Assembly (NCBI GenBank): GCA_947501805.1
Contig: CANMXJ010000001.1
Coordinates: 186,001-250,000, forward strand
Length of the DNA stretch: 64,000 nucleotides
Direction of reading: 5' to 3'
Source of the DNA: an uncultured Sulfitobacter sp.
GTDB lineage: Bacteria > Pseudomonadota > Alphaproteobacteria > Rhodobacterales > Rhodobacteraceae
A model generated the notes under the pieces. It was not told the DNA's origin. It did not search any database and worked only from the letters and a program-made list of their open reading frames with translations. The translations under genes and the position numbers were made by a program. This document shows, piece after piece, positions 45,788 through 55,443 of this stretch (position 1 is its first letter; each line of letters begins with the position of its first letter).

Positions 45788-46171
45788 TCATACCCTCGGT
45801 ATGCCCTTTTCGACGCAGTTAGCTACGACGACTTCGGCGTCTATTGTCTTTATGCCGCGTGGCAAGCTCGGCGAGATTGTGTAAACAGCATCTCCCCGCC
45901 AAATGCCACCCTCTTGAGCCACATTTGTGCGTACATGTCTTGCGAATCCGTAGCCCCGAATGAGCGTATATTGCGCGGCTGCACATTCGGCGTAATCCGC
46001 CACGTCCTGCCCGCTTTGGGCTTTGGTCATGGCTACGTTGAATTGTACCAGATCACCGTCCAGCAGCTTTGTCTCTATCCCTTTGTATTCAGGGATAAAA
46101 TCAGACGCGACAGGAACGGCCGGATCACAGGCGGCCAGTGCCAATGTGGCAAGGGCCATCACCGCTCTCAC
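45788..46171 (-). CDS. Lipoprotein of unknown function between nuoG and nuoH
   Basis: A 127-residue protein with a lipobox at LALAACD (Cys15) and a short signal, so it is probably anchored to a membrane on the periplasmic side. The mature part has beta-rich stretches ([33 protein letters not shown]) and paired Cys residues that could form disulphides. The ATG overlaps the nuoG stop by four bases. Related small ORFs occur at this place in other Rhodobacteraceae as I recall; the role is unknown. Confidence 0.75.
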   Translation of the reverse strand: MRAVMALATLALAACDPAVPVASDFIPEYKGIETKLLDGDLVQFNVAMTKAQSGQDVADYAECAAAQYTLIRGYGFARHVRTNVAQEGGIWRGDAVYTISPSLPRGIKTIDAEVVVANCVEKGIPRV

Positions 46172-48183
46172 TCCGCCGCCAACGGTTTTGACTTGCGCGC
46201 AGCGGCATTGGCAGAAAGTTCCGCCATCAACTCACTTGCACGGGCAATCGGATTGGACAGATAGAAATCCGTAACCGCCGCACCAAAAGGTGAATTGCCA
46301 AGCTTGCCCCGCGCAAGAGGCTGCCATTCGTTTTCTGCAACCACGTCGATGTCACCCAGATGCGGCACCTCTTTGACCAGTGCCTTGCGCAATGCAGCAA
46401 GTGAGTCGAACGGCAACGTGGCCCCTAATTCCGCAGACAAGGCCCGCAGGATCGCCCAGTTTTCCTTGGCCTGACCGGGCGCAAAGCTGGCACGCGCTGC
46501 CAGTTGCGGACGCCCTTCGGTGTTCACAAACAGACCACCTTCTTCGGTATAGGCAGCACCCGGCAGGATAATGTCAGCGCGATGCGCACCACGATCCCCA
46601 TGCGAACCCTGATAGATCACAAACGGACCCGCCGGAATGTCACCCTCATCTGCGCCAAGGTTATAAATCACATCCGCCGCCAGAACATCCGTGATCCCGT
46701 TATCACTGGTCGCACCGATATCCATCGCACCCACACGGCCCGCTGCCGTGTGCAGCACCAACAACTTGCTGTCTGTCTTTTCTGCCAGTTCCATCGCAGC
46801 GGCCAGTACCGCAGCGCCGTCCTCGCGGCAAAGCGCCGCCTGACCGACGATAATAACGGAAGGCACTTCAAGTACTTCCTTGAAAGTCTTGCCCAAAGTC
46901 TGTTCCAGCGCCGCCGGATCATCCCCCATGTGCGCATATTCATACGTCAGATCAACCGCTTGCCCGATTAAACCGATGTTCGCGCCCTGCGTCCACGCCT
47001 TGCGGATACGGGCGTTCAGCACAGGTGCTTCAATGGCCGGATTGGTGCCAATCAGCTGGATCATTCTGGCGGAATCAATATCCTCGATTGTCGCCGTGCC
47101 AACATAGCCCGAACGGTTGCCCGCAGGCAGCTTTGCCCCGTCCGTGCGACATTCAACCGAACCGCCCCGCCCTTCGATCATCATCTTCAGCGCATAAGCC
47201 GCTTCAACCGGTGCCAGATCACCAACCAGACCGCCAACTTTCTTGCCTTTCATCGCCGCTGCAACCGCTGCCAGCGCTTCGGGCCATTCCGCTTTGCGCA
47301 ATTTGCCGTTCTCGCGGATGTACGGCGTGTCGAGCCGCTGACGACGCAGACCGTCCCAAACGAAACGCGTCTTGTCGGAAATCCATTCCTCATTCACACC
47401 ATCATGGTTGCGTGGCAGGAATCGCATCACTTCGCGCCCTTTGGTATCGACACGGATGTTGGACCCAAGCGCGTCCATCACGTCAATCGACTCAGTCTTG
47501 GTCAATTCCCAAGGACGTGCCGTAAACGCATAAGGCTTGCTAACAAGCGCACCAACCGGACACAAATCGATGATGTTGCCCTGCAGGTTCGAATCAAGCG
47601 TCTGGCCCAAATAGGATGTAATCTCGGCATCTTCACCGCGCCCCGTCTGGCCCATCATGTGGATGCCCGCGACTTCGGTGGTGAAACGCACGCAGCGTGT
47701 ACAGGAAATACAGCGGGTCATATGGGTCTCGACCAGTGGCCCCAGATCCAGATCTTCCGTCGCGCGCTTGGGCTCACGGTAGCGGCTGAAATCGACGCCG
47801 TACGCCATTGCCTGATCTTGCAAGTCGCATTCGCCGCCCTGATCGCAGATCGGGCAATCCAGCGGGTGGTTGATCAACAGGAATTCCATGACCCCTTCAC
47901 GGGCCTTTTTCACCATCGGGCTGTTTGTTTTCACAACCGGAGGCTGCCCTTCAGGACCGGGGCGCAAATCGCGCACCTGCATCGCGCAAGACGCGGCAGG
48001 CTTTGGCGGACCGCCCACAACCTCTACCAGACACATCCGGCAGTTGCCCGCAATCGACAGGCGTTCATGGTAACAGAAGCGCGGGATTTCGACACCCGCC
48101 TGCTCACAAGCCTGAATGAGCGTCATCGCTCCCTCAGTCTCAACTTCTTTACCGTCGATGATGATCTTGCGCAGGTCGCTCAT
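46168..48183 (-). CDS. nuoG: NADH-quinone oxidoreductase subunit G
   Basis: Iron-sulphur subunit of the complex I electron-input arm, 671 residues. The N-terminal ferredoxin domain has [23 protein letters not shown] and [20 protein letters not shown] and [10 protein letters not shown] supply further clusters. The extra N7 cluster motif of long NuoG proteins is not seen, fitting the short, mitochondrial-like type. A molybdopterin-like body follows. The stop overlaps the lipoprotein gene by four bases; DUF5333 ends four bases upstream. Confidence 0.95.
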   Translation of the reverse strand: MSDLRKIIIDGKEVETEGAMTLIQACEQAGVEIPRFCYHERLSIAGNCRMCLVEVVGGPPKPAASCAMQVRDLRPGPEGQPPVVKTNSPMVKKAREGVMEFLLINHPLDCPICDQGGECDLQDQAMAYGVDFSRYREPKRATEDLDLGPLVETHMTRCISCTRCVRFTTEVAGIHMMGQTGRGEDAEITSYLGQTLDSNLQGNIIDLCPVGALVSKPYAFTARPWELTKTESIDVMDALGSNIRVDTKGREVMRFLPRNHDGVNEEWISDKTRFVWDGLRRQRLDTPYIRENGKLRKAEWPEALAAVAAAMKGKKVGGLVGDLAPVEAAYALKMMIEGRGGSVECRTDGAKLPAGNRSGYVGTATIEDIDSARMIQLIGTNPAIEAPVLNARIRKAWTQGANIGLIGQAVDLTYEYAHMGDDPAALEQTLGKTFKEVLEVPSVIIVGQAALCREDGAAVLAAAMELAEKTDSKLLVLHTAAGRVGAMDIGATSDNGITDVLAADVIYNLGADEGDIPAGPFVIYQGSHGDRGAHRADIILPGAAYTEEGGLFVNTEGRPQLAARASFAPGQAKENWAILRALSAELGATLPFDSLAALRKALVKEVPHLGDIDVVAENEWQPLARGKLGNSPFGAAVTDFYLSNPIARASELMAELSANAAARKSKPLAAE

Positions 48184-48187
48184 AGGT

Positions 48188-48589
48188 TCACTTTGCTCTC
48201 AGGAGCGAACCGATCCGGCTCGCTTTTTGAATCTCTTGCAGTCCAAAGGCACAATAGCTTTGTGGATCGGAAGTATCGACCCCTTGAGCCCGGAAAAATG
48301 CGCGGGCCTTGGCCTTCAAACGGTTCTTTTCGATGTCACTGTCGGTATAGGCTTCGATCTCGGCATCCGAGTAGCCCATTTCATGTGCTTTTTTTTCCAA
48401 CTTGCGCACATATCCAATCGCTTTGAACAAGCGCGCGTGAATCGTCGGGCAATTTTTTCTGACAATATCCGCAATACCCAAATCAAATAGGGCATCATCA
48501 ATCGCGGCAACTTCACGCAAAGGCGGCTTGGCCATCACGGGCACGGCCATCATACTTGTGGCCAAACTAGCTGCGATCAGAATTCTCAT
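48188..48589 (-). CDS. DUF5333 exported protein
   Basis: A 133-residue exported protein with a signal peptide [20 protein letters not shown] cleaved before KPP. The mature helical domain ([34 protein letters not shown]) matches DUF5333, which I know from Rhodobacterales nuo operons. Two Cys residues may pair. The start could also be an ATG five codons earlier (MRARDM). A 117-base gap to the next gene upstream holds no gene I can support and could carry an internal promoter. Function unknown. Confidence 0.75.
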   Translation of the reverse strand: MRILIAASLATSMMAVPVMAKPPLREVAAIDDALFDLGIADIVRKNCPTIHARLFKAIGYVRKLEKKAHEMGYSDAEIEAYTDSDIEKNRLKAKARAFFRAQGVDTSDPQSYCAFGLQEIQKASRIGSLLRAK

Positions 48590-48706
48590 ATCTCTTGCCC
48601 TCATGTGGTTTGCGGCACTTTGCCTTTGTCCCACATGGGTTACGGTCCCTTTGTTATGCAATAACAGCCGACAGGACTGCCTTGCTCAACCGCCTTATTG
48701 CCCATT

Positions 48707-49039
48707 TCAAAGCTGAGGGCAAACCCCCTGAAACACCAGAGTATTGTCTACAATCTGCAACTGTTCAGGTGGTGTATCTGGTCCAATAGCCCAATCGATA
48801 TCGGAGTTTCCGTAGGTTTCTACACAATAGGATGTGCCCGCATGACGCCCCGCTTCGCGCGCACCATCCAGAGAACGTGCCACATCGCGGATGCGCACCG
48901 TAAACACATCCCGCTGGCCATCCACTTTGGCGACCTTGGTGCGGAAATACTGCCCGTCAAAGCGCAGCTGGTTTTTCTGATCGGTACAACCCGGCACCAG
49001 CCCCACAGCCAGAACAATTGCCACAGATATCGTCTTCAT
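48707..49039 (-). CDS. Small lipoprotein of unknown function
   Basis: A 110-residue protein with a lipobox near residue 18 (LVPGCTDQ), so probably a periplasmic lipoprotein. The mature region (FDGQYFRTKVAKVDGQRDVFTVRIRDVARSLDGAREAG) is compact alpha/beta with further Cys residues that may form disulphides. The ATG overlaps the stop of the methyltransferase-like gene by four bases. I recognise no family. Confidence 0.7.
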   Translation of the reverse strand: MKTISVAIVLAVGLVPGCTDQKNQLRFDGQYFRTKVAKVDGQRDVFTVRIRDVARSLDGAREAGRHAGTSYCVETYGNSDIDWAIGPDTPPEQLQIVDNTLVFQGVCPQL

Positions 49040-49749
49040 TTCTGAACCCTCGAATGTGTCGGCCGCTGAACCGCCGCCTTGTCGATGACCACGATGGAAT
49101 CGTGAATATGGATGCCGTTGAACGCCTGCCCCAACTCCGGCAAAGCCAGCTTCTTTTTCCCGTGATACCAGCTGTGCATGTCATCTACCATATGCCGGAC
49201 CGTGTTAAAGAAATTCGTCTTGGCCTCGAACCCGCCGCCAAAGCGCGGGTAATAGGCCGTATGCAGATCTTCGATCATATAGGTGCCGCCTTCGGTCAGC
49301 AGCGGAAACAGCACGCGCAGCGATTTTTCGATATGCGGCATCCGGTGGCTGCCATCGTCCAGCACCACATCAACACCGCCCATTTCTTTGACAACCCCGG
49401 CCAGAAAGGCCGGATCATCCTGTGATCCAATCCGCACCATACCCGATTGCCCATCGTATTGTGCACAATCAGGGTTGATGTCGATGCCGCACAGCACAGC
49501 ATCTTCCCCCAGATAGCGCCGCCACATCTGCAAGGAACCGCCGTTGTTCACGCCAATCTCGAGGAATTTCACCGGCGTTCCGCGATACCGGGCGAAGTAA
49601 CGGTCATAAATCGGCAGATAATGATGCCACTTGTGTACCTTTACGCCTTCGTTATCTGCATAAAGGTCCAGCAGATCCCCTTCAAAACCATAGCGTTCGC
49701 GAATGTCTGCGGCGACATCCCCGTCTTCGGGAAATCTGAACTTTTTCAT
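49036..49749 (-). CDS. Class I SAM-dependent methyltransferase (CmcI/rhamnosyl-MT-like)
   Basis: A 237-residue methyltransferase candidate. The SAM-binding block is KFLEIGVNNGGSLQMWRRYLG, then CGIDINPDCAQYD and VDVVLDDGSHRMPHIEKSL, resembling sugar O-methyltransferases and cephalosporin-hydroxylase-like proteins. The ATG at 49749 has AGGAGATATCC just upstream; the longer frame is not supported. It lies in the nuo operon between the lipoprotein and a DUF3291 gene. The substrate and any link to complex I are unknown. Confidence 0.82.
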   Translation of the reverse strand: MKKFRFPEDGDVAADIRERYGFEGDLLDLYADNEGVKVHKWHHYLPIYDRYFARYRGTPVKFLEIGVNNGGSLQMWRRYLGEDAVLCGIDINPDCAQYDGQSGMVRIGSQDDPAFLAGVVKEMGGVDVVLDDGSHRMPHIEKSLRVLFPLLTEGGTYMIEDLHTAYYPRFGGGFEAKTNFFNTVRHMVDDMHSWYHGKKKLALPELGQAFNGIHIHDSIVVIDKAAVQRPTHSRVQK

Positions 49750-49826
49750 GGATATCTCCTGCTCTGGTCGTGATGGATCGCGCGGGGTTATCCCCTTATT
49801 GTTTCCATATTTGCGATAATCGCCCG

Positions 49827-50315
49827 TCAGGCAACCTTTGTATCGCGACACCCGTGCGTATGGTGCATTGTCGCCGCACGCAGATGCGTCCAGCCAAAGG
49901 CATGATCACTGTCGCCGTGGGTTTTCAAATGTTCCAGCCTTGCCAGTGCTTCGTCCAATGTGGGCTGATGCCCCTCCGGCACCCACCACATGACAAAATG
50001 CATCTCTCCCAAGACCTCGAACCATTCTGTACGGCGCTCATAAAACTGTTTATGAATGGTGCCCCAGACATAAGTCTCCAGCGTCTTCACATTTTCCCAG
50101 ACACTCAAATTCGGGATGAACAGCGGATCACCGTCAATCGCAGTTTCGGTATTGCCGCCCCCCGCCGCACCTTCCATCATCCAGACAAAACCCGGCATCC
50201 GTTTGGCCAATCCATTCAGCTTGTCCAGATTGCCCATGAAATCCGCAACGCGTGGGTCATCGGTGGGGGCTACGAGCCGCCCCACATTCAGCTCTGCTAA
50301 ATGCATGCCATTCAT
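49827..50315 (-). CDS. DUF3291 protein, copy 1
   Basis: A 162-residue soluble protein of DUF3291, a ferredoxin-like (ABM-type) family. Marks: HLAELNVGRLV, PGFVWMMEG, SVWENVKTLETYVW and MWWVPEGHQPTLDEALARLEHLK. The end matches AFGWTHLRAA of the second copy. The start ATG overlaps the stop of the small membrane protein gene by four bases. Two paralogues so close suggest a heterodimer or duplication. Function unknown. Confidence 0.85.
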   Translation of the reverse strand: MNGMHLAELNVGRLVAPTDDPRVADFMGNLDKLNGLAKRMPGFVWMMEGAAGGGNTETAIDGDPLFIPNLSVWENVKTLETYVWGTIHKQFYERRTEWFEVLGEMHFVMWWVPEGHQPTLDEALARLEHLKTHGDSDHAFGWTHLRAATMHHTHGCRDTKVA

Positions 50316-50551
50316 CGCCGCTTCCTTTCACGTAACGGGGCAACCCCGTCCAACGCCTTGCGCAGAAACGCGATTGTCAGATTGCCACCGATAAACACCA
50401 GCCCGAGCACAGCCGCATAGGCCCAGATCGGCACAATACCATAGGTGATTGCCTGATGTGTCGCCCAGATGGGCACCGCAAATACGCCAAAGGATAGCAC
50501 CGCCGCCAGAAGGCTCAGTAACCCATCCCAGATGTTCCTGAAAAATCCCAT
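50312..50551 (-). CDS. Small membrane protein between the two DUF3291 genes
   Basis: A 79-residue protein starting at ATG 50551 (MGFFRNIWDGLLSLLAAVL), with two hydrophobic helices at about 8-30 and 38-58 and a basic end. It overlaps the start of DUF3291 copy 1 and begins four bases after the stop of copy 2. No family recognised. The arrangement suggests the three gene products are made together. Confidence 0.65.
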   Translation of the reverse strand: MGFFRNIWDGLLSLLAAVLSFGVFAVPIWATHQAITYGIVPIWAYAAVLGLVFIGGNLTIAFLRKALDGVAPLRERKRR

Positions 50552-50555
50552 ATCC

Positions 50556-51047
50556 CTATCCGCAAGCCTTGGTGCGCCAAAGCTGCGCCTCTTTGATGTG
50601 ATCCCAGCCAAAGGCATGATTGCTTGACCCGTTTGCCTCCAGATGCCGAAACCGCGCCATTGCTTCTTTCATGTCCGGCTTATGCCCGATCGGCACCCAC
50701 CACATCGCAAAACGCAGAACCGCGCCCATGTCATACCATTCTGCCTTGCGGTCATAAAACCGCTTGTGCACGGTGTTCCAGACAAAATGTTCCAGCGTTT
50801 CAACGCTTTCCCAAACGCTCAGCGTGCTGGCCATACGCGGGTTCGCCCCCATGTTGCCATCCTCGCTGGTCTGTTCAAAATGCATGTCTTCTTCGGGCAA
50901 CATCCACACGAAACCGGGGCTGCGCACCGCGGCCCCGTTCACCAGATCAAGGCCATCCACAAAATCCTGTACGCGCGGATCATCCCAATCGTACTTCAGG
51001 ATTCCAAGGTTCAACTCCGCCAGATGATGCCCCGCAGGCTGTTTCAC
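50556..51047 (-). CDS. DUF3291 protein, copy 2
   Basis: A 163-residue paralogue of copy 1: HLAELNLGILKYDWDDPRVQDF, PGFVWMLPEED, SVWESVETLEHFVW and MWWVPIGHKPDMKEA. The GTG at 51047 overlaps the MAPEG stop by three bases (GTGA), so I prefer it over the longer ATG frame that starts inside the MAPEG gene. Same unknown function as copy 1. Confidence 0.82.
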   Translation of the reverse strand: MKQPAGHHLAELNLGILKYDWDDPRVQDFVDGLDLVNGAAVRSPGFVWMLPEEDMHFEQTSEDGNMGANPRMASTLSVWESVETLEHFVWNTVHKRFYDRKAEWYDMGAVLRFAMWWVPIGHKPDMKEAMARFRHLEANGSSNHAFGWDHIKEAQLWRTKACG

Positions 51048-51457
51048 CCGAAGATTGCCGCCCGCGCAGCCATCAACGCAAGTATGATCATGCAAAGCCA
51101 ACCGATCATAAAACAGATCGAACGCGCCGCCTGATTTTCGGTGCGGATGTGAACATAGGCCATTGCGATGCGTGACACTATAAAGACCGAGGCCAGCAGG
51201 TTCACCATGAAGGGCGCGGCCCCCGCTAGTATTGCGGCCAGCGTGGCAGCGATAAAGGGACCGGAAACTTCAACCGCATTGGCAAACGCACGTTCGCGCC
51301 GGTACACCGGATTTGCATAATCACGCCTGGGTTTGCCACAGGCACAACGGTCTTCATCTGTGCGTCCGATGGTGGACAGGCCCGCCAGAACAACGGACAT
51401 AAGCGCCCAAATTGCAAGTGCGGCTATGGCGTGGCTATAGGCGGTAAACGTTTCCAT
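51044..51457 (-). CDS. MAPEG family membrane protein
   Basis: A 137-residue integral membrane protein of the MAPEG group (glutathione S-transferase or related membrane enzymes), with four helices and a conserved-looking FANAVEVSGPFIAATLAAI. An N-terminal CACGKPRRDY segment is odd for the family. The ATG at 51457 shares one base with the nuoF stop (TAATG). Its function, and any glutathione link, is not shown. Confidence 0.8.
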   Translation of the reverse strand: METFTAYSHAIAALAIWALMSVVLAGLSTIGRTDEDRCACGKPRRDYANPVYRRERAFANAVEVSGPFIAATLAAILAGAAPFMVNLLASVFIVSRIAMAYVHIRTENQAARSICFMIGWLCMIILALMAARAAIFG

Positions 51458-52752
51458 TATTCTGCCGCGACAGCAGAGACACGCCCCGTGCGCTTGTGTT
51501 TGATCCGGTCCTCGATCTCGTCGCGGAAGTGGCGGATCAATCCTTGGATTGGCCACGCGGCCGCATCACCCAGCGCACAAATCGTGTGCCCCTCAACCTG
51601 CTTGGTCACGTCCAGCAGCATGTCGATTTCTTCCGGCTCCGCATCACCCGTGACCAGACGATCCATCACCCGCATCATCCAGCCGGTACCTTCGCGACAC
51701 GGCGTACACTGACCGCAGGACTCGTGCTTGTAAAATTTTGCCAGACGCCAGATCGCTTTGATCACATCGGTCGAATTGTCCATCACAATCACCGCCGCTG
51801 TGCCCAGACCCGAGCGTTGCTCGCGCAGGTAATCAAAGTCCATGATCGCGTCTTTCATCTGCGCGCCGGGGATCATCGGCACGGAAGAGCCACCGGGAAT
51901 CACCGCCTTAAGGTTATCCCAACCGCCACGGATACCGCCGCAATGAGTTTCGATCAGTTCTTCAAACGAAATCGACATTGCCTCCTCAACAACACAAGGA
52001 TTGTTGACGTGACCGCTGATCGCAAACAGCTTGGTGCCCGCGTTGTTCGGACGGCCAAAGCCTGCGAACCACTCAGGGCCGCGCCGCAGGATCGTCGGCA
52101 CAACGGCAATCGATTCCACATTGTTCACAGTGGTTGGACAGCCATAAAGACCCGCGCCCGCAGGGAATGGCGGCTTCATGCGCGGCATGCCCTTTTTCCC
52201 CTCAAGGCTTTCAAGCAGCGCCGTTTCCTCGCCGCAGATATAGGCACCCGCCCCATGCGCGAGGTAGATATCGAAATCCCAACCGGATTTGCAGGCGTTC
52301 TTGCCCACAAGGCCCGCGTCATAAGCTTCGTCAATTGCAGCCTGAAGCGCCTCGCGCTCGCGAATGTATTCGCCACGAATGTAGATATAGCAGGCATGCG
52401 CGTTCATAGCGAAAGACGCAATCAGACAGCCTTCGATCAACGTATGCGGATCGTGACGCATGATCTCGCGGTCCTTGCATGTACCCGGCTCGGATTCATC
52501 CGCATTCACCACCAGATAGCTGGGACGACCATCGCTTTCCTTGGGCATAAACGACCACTTGAGGCCCGTAGGGAAACCCGCGCCGCCGCGCCCGCGCAGA
52601 CCCGAGGCTTTCATCTGGTCCACAATCCAGTCGCGACCTTTCTTGATGATGCCAGCCGTGCCATCCCAATGGCCGCGCTGCTGCGCACCCTTTAGCGTGC
52701 GGTCATGCATGCCGTAGATGTTGGTAAAAATGCGGTCCTGATCTGCAAGCAT
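51457..52752 (-). CDS. nuoF: NADH-quinone oxidoreductase subunit F
   Basis: NADH-binding, FMN-containing subunit of complex I, 431 residues. The NADH site [10 protein letters not shown] near 65, [19 protein letters not shown], and the cluster N3 motif [12 protein letters not shown] are all present. The stop overlaps the MAPEG start by one base; the DUF5337 gene ends 41 bases upstream. Confidence 0.97.
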   Translation of the reverse strand: MLADQDRIFTNIYGMHDRTLKGAQQRGHWDGTAGIIKKGRDWIVDQMKASGLRGRGGAGFPTGLKWSFMPKESDGRPSYLVVNADESEPGTCKDREIMRHDPHTLIEGCLIASFAMNAHACYIYIRGEYIREREALQAAIDEAYDAGLVGKNACKSGWDFDIYLAHGAGAYICGEETALLESLEGKKGMPRMKPPFPAGAGLYGCPTTVNNVESIAVVPTILRRGPEWFAGFGRPNNAGTKLFAISGHVNNPCVVEEAMSISFEELIETHCGGIRGGWDNLKAVIPGGSSVPMIPGAQMKDAIMDFDYLREQRSGLGTAAVIVMDNSTDVIKAIWRLAKFYKHESCGQCTPCREGTGWMMRVMDRLVTGDAEPEEIDMLLDVTKQVEGHTICALGDAAAWPIQGLIRHFRDEIEDRIKHKRTGRVSAVAAE

Positions 52753-52793
52753 TGCTGCGTCCTATTCTACTCTTTTCAGCCCGTTCAGACTGA

Positions 52794-53021
52794 TTAATCC
52801 CGTTTATCTGCCTGGCGCGCCTGCCACATCTGCCAGATCACCACCATCGCCCAAATCAACGCCGCCAATGCAGCAAAATCGAACAACAACGCGTATCGCC
52901 CCGGCAATCCCAATTGCGGTCCTGCGAGGTTCGCTATCATCCAGAGCACCATAGTAATCGCAATCACCAGACCAACCGTCTGGCCTTTTTTCGCGAGTGC
53001 TTTGTCTTCCTGCTCCCCCAC
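52794..53021 (-). CDS. DUF5337 small membrane protein
   Basis: A 75-residue protein with two helices (about 15-34 and 43-63) and a charged tail, matching DUF5337, found in Rhodobacterales nuo operons as I recall. Start MGEQEDKALAKKGQTVG. It lies between the HhH-like gene and nuoF. A complex I accessory role is suggested only by its constant place. Confidence 0.75.
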   Translation of the reverse strand: MGEQEDKALAKKGQTVGLVIAITMVLWMIANLAGPQLGLPGRYALLFDFAALAALIWAMVVIWQMWQARQADKRD

Positions 53022-53030
53022 GTGGGCCCC

Positions 53031-53906
53031 TTACTTCTTCTTGCGCTTCGAGAACTCGGTCTCGCCGCCTTTGGCCAGTATTTTGGCCTGACTCATCCAG
53101 TCATCCCGCTCGATGCGCCCCTTGAAACGCAGCCGGTCGTCGACCCATGCTATCTCTTTTTTGCGCCAACCTGCGACCTGCTCGAACCGGTAAATACCCA
53201 AATCGTTCAGGGTCTGCTCCAACTTCGGACCAACACCGCTGATCAACTTGAGGTCATCACCACCGTCCGCAGGCGGCGTGGTATATAGCTCGGGCTGGCC
53301 ATCTGCCGCAACAGGCGCGCGCTTGGCCTTGGTCGCGCCGCTCGTGGCAGCCGCTTTCTTGGCCACTTCTTTCTTCGCATTTGCATCATCCGAAGTGGTC
53401 TTCTTCGCAGCCGTCTTTTTCGCCTCCGGTTTCTGCGCAGTCGCGGCAGTCCCGCTAGTTTCCGCCTTGTCCTCATCGGCGGCATTTTCAGCAGGCTTGG
53501 ATTGTGACACATCGGATGCCATCAACGGGGCCGCCGTGCCTGTCGCGGCCGCAGCACTTGTTGCTGGGGCTGTCGACGCCGCTGGCGCAGCATCCGTTGA
53601 TCCCGAACTGCCTGCGCGCTCCACTGTACTGCCTTCGCGCTGTTCTGTTTCCGCAGCAGCCTGTTTTGCATAGCGTTGTGCGGGTTTCTCATCCGACGCA
53701 AGATCCGCCGCAGCCGTCTGGCCGCGACAAATAAACAGACTAAGGATCAATCCCAGAACAACACCAATCAAACCGCCGGTAAAGATAGCCTGAAGGATGC
53801 CAAAATCCGCCATGAGATAGAGCAGGATCATGGACACAAATCCGACAAAAGCCGCCGCAGCCCAGCAGACTACTTTGCATTCGGCGCTGTTCTTATTCTC
53901 TGACAT
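53031..53906 (-). CDS. Membrane protein with a C-terminal helix-hairpin-helix-like domain shared with NuoE
   Basis: A 291-residue protein: two membrane helices at about 10-60 (VVCWAAAAFVGFVSMILLYLMA and GGLIGVVLGLILSLF), a long Ala/Lys/Thr-rich disordered linker, then a domain DDLKLISGVGPKLEQTLNDLGI from about 215. NuoE, the next gene upstream, ends with [21 protein letters not shown], so the two proteins share a domain. The Gly-Val-Gly-Pro hairpin recalls DNA-binding HhH units, but the setting suggests protein contacts. Function unknown. Confidence 0.75.
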   Translation of the reverse strand: MSENKNSAECKVVCWAAAAFVGFVSMILLYLMADFGILQAIFTGGLIGVVLGLILSLFICRGQTAAADLASDEKPAQRYAKQAAAETEQREGSTVERAGSSGSTDAAPAASTAPATSAAAATGTAAPLMASDVSQSKPAENAADEDKAETSGTAATAQKPEAKKTAAKKTTSDDANAKKEVAKKAAATSGATKAKRAPVAADGQPELYTTPPADGGDDLKLISGVGPKLEQTLNDLGIYRFEQVAGWRKKEIAWVDDRLRFKGRIERDDWMSQAKILAKGGETEFSKRKKK

Positions 53907-53940
53907 CGTGTCCTACTTTCCCGTTACCAAAGGCGCGCGT

Positions 53941-55140
53941 TCAGGCGTCGCCGTCGTAGCGCCCGTCCGTTCGGGCCTTGGCGGAAAAGGCCGTTTCTTC
54001 GCCTGCCGCCAGTTTTTTCGCCTGTTCCACCCACGTGTCGCGGCTGACGCGGCCCTTGAACCCTTTCAGGTTCTGATCCGCCCAAGCCACTTCGGACGCA
54101 CCCCATTTTGAAATCTGGTCAAAATGAAAGATGCCCATTCCATGTAGCATGTTTTCCAGCTTGGGACCGACACCCTTGATCATTTTCAGATCATCCGGAC
54201 CCGATTTGCGGGGAGCCTTCATGGTCTTGGGCTTTTTGCCCGCGCTGGCAGAGGCATCACTTGCAACCGCGCCTGCCGGATCAGCCTTGGACGGTGGTTT
54301 GGCCTTGGAAGAGGCAACAGCCTCCTGCTTGGTCACACCGGTTTTATCCGCTGGCTTGCCTTTTGCAGGCTTTGGCGCAGAAGCTTTTACCGCCGATTTC
54401 TGCGCTGCAGGTTTGCTGGCCGAATTTGCTGCCTTTCCCTGCCAAGGCATCAACAATGGCACCTCTGTTCCGTCGATCCGCTTGATCGTATCCCCGATAT
54501 CCACGGCCAGTTGCACGCTTGCATTGTACTGCGTCTTGCCGCTGTCATATTCTTTGAGGCTTGTCAGACCTGACGCAGGCTCGGCCGCAAAACGACCGAT
54601 CTGGGAACCCGGCGTCGGAACCTTACCCGCCGCAAGATCGTCCAGCAGTTGCACCAGCTTGTCAGCTGTCAGGTCTTCGTAATAGTCCTTGCCGATCTGT
54701 GCCATAGGCGCGTTCGCACAGGCTCCCAGACATTCGACTTCCTCCCAGGAAAATTTGCCATCCGCTGACAATTCATGCGGGTTTTTTGCAATCTTTTCCT
54801 GACAGATCGACACCAGATCCTCGGCCCCGCAAATCATGCAGGACGTGGTGCCGCAAATCTGGATATGCGCAACAGAACCAACGGGTTGCAACTGGAACAT
54901 GAAGTAGAATGTCGCGACCTCAAGCCCACGGATATAAGCCATGCCCAGCATTTCAGACACATGTTCAATCGCCGGACGGGTCAGCCAGCCTTCCTGCTCT
55001 TGTGCGCGCCACAACAACGGAATGATGGCAGAGGCCTGACGCCCCTCGGGGTACTTGGTGATCTGCCCTTCAGCCCACGCCTGATTGGCGGGCGTAAAGG
55101 CGAAACTTTCAGGCTGGTCGTGGTGTAGTCTACGCAACAT
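53941..55140 (-). CDS. nuoE: NADH-quinone oxidoreductase subunit E with C-terminal extension
   Basis: Subunit of the electron-input arm carrying the [2Fe-2S] cluster N1a; 399 residues, far longer than the about 165 of E. coli. The core is the first 180 residues with cluster Cys in QICGTTSC and [10 protein letters not shown] low-complexity Ala/Lys/Pro region (about 240-315) links to a C-terminal HhH-like domain shared with the membrane protein next door. Long NuoE proteins are known in Rhodobacter relatives; the extra part has no assigned role. Confidence 0.94.
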   Translation of the reverse strand: MLRRLHHDQPESFAFTPANQAWAEGQITKYPEGRQASAIIPLLWRAQEQEGWLTRPAIEHVSEMLGMAYIRGLEVATFYFMFQLQPVGSVAHIQICGTTSCMICGAEDLVSICQEKIAKNPHELSADGKFSWEEVECLGACANAPMAQIGKDYYEDLTADKLVQLLDDLAAGKVPTPGSQIGRFAAEPASGLTSLKEYDSGKTQYNASVQLAVDIGDTIKRIDGTEVPLLMPWQGKAANSASKPAAQKSAVKASAPKPAKGKPADKTGVTKQEAVASSKAKPPSKADPAGAVASDASASAGKKPKTMKAPRKSGPDDLKMIKGVGPKLENMLHGMGIFHFDQISKWGASEVAWADQNLKGFKGRVSRDTWVEQAKKLAAGEETAFSAKARTDGRYDGDA

Positions 55141-55158
55141 ATTCTGGTTCCTCGCGCC

Positions 55159-55443
55159 CTAGGTTTTGCACGCAGGCGGCAAAAGCAAAAGCGTTTCATC
55201 ATCATCGGCAAAGGCGGCAATGCCTTCATCTATCATCTTGCCAAAAAACTCTAAGGCAGTTTCCGCATCAATTCCCAACACGGGAAGTATTTCGCTCGCA
55301 AAAGCCGGTGTCATCTCACATCCGTTGCTTTTCATCGCTTCAATCAACTCGGGACGCTTTTTATGTGCTGCATGTGCCACTGCCTGCGTTGCAAGCTGGC
55401 TGGCCAACACCGCTCCCACACCGACAACAAGCAGCCCTCTCAC
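55159..55443 (-). CDS. Small exported protein between nuoD and nuoE
   Basis: A 94-residue protein with an N-terminal signal ([20 protein letters not shown]) and a helical mature part ([35 protein letters not shown]). Two Cys residues lie far apart. The ATG overlaps the nuoD stop by four bases. A role in complex I assembly is possible by position only. Confidence 0.68.
   Translation of the reverse strand: MRGLLVVGVGAVLASQLATQAVAHAAHKKRPELIEAMKSNGCEMTPAFASEILPVLGIDAETALEFFGKMIDEGIAAFADDDETLLLLPPACKT

Noticed and set aside
51496..52695. 399-codon rightward frame opposite nuoF
   Set aside because: Antisense shadow of nuoF; composition is His/Arg-rich as expected for the reverse of a GC-rich gene.
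53300..53700. Repetitive stretch in the HhH-like membrane protein gene
   Set aside because: Same explanation: a disordered Ala/Lys/Thr linker, without a fixed repeat unit.
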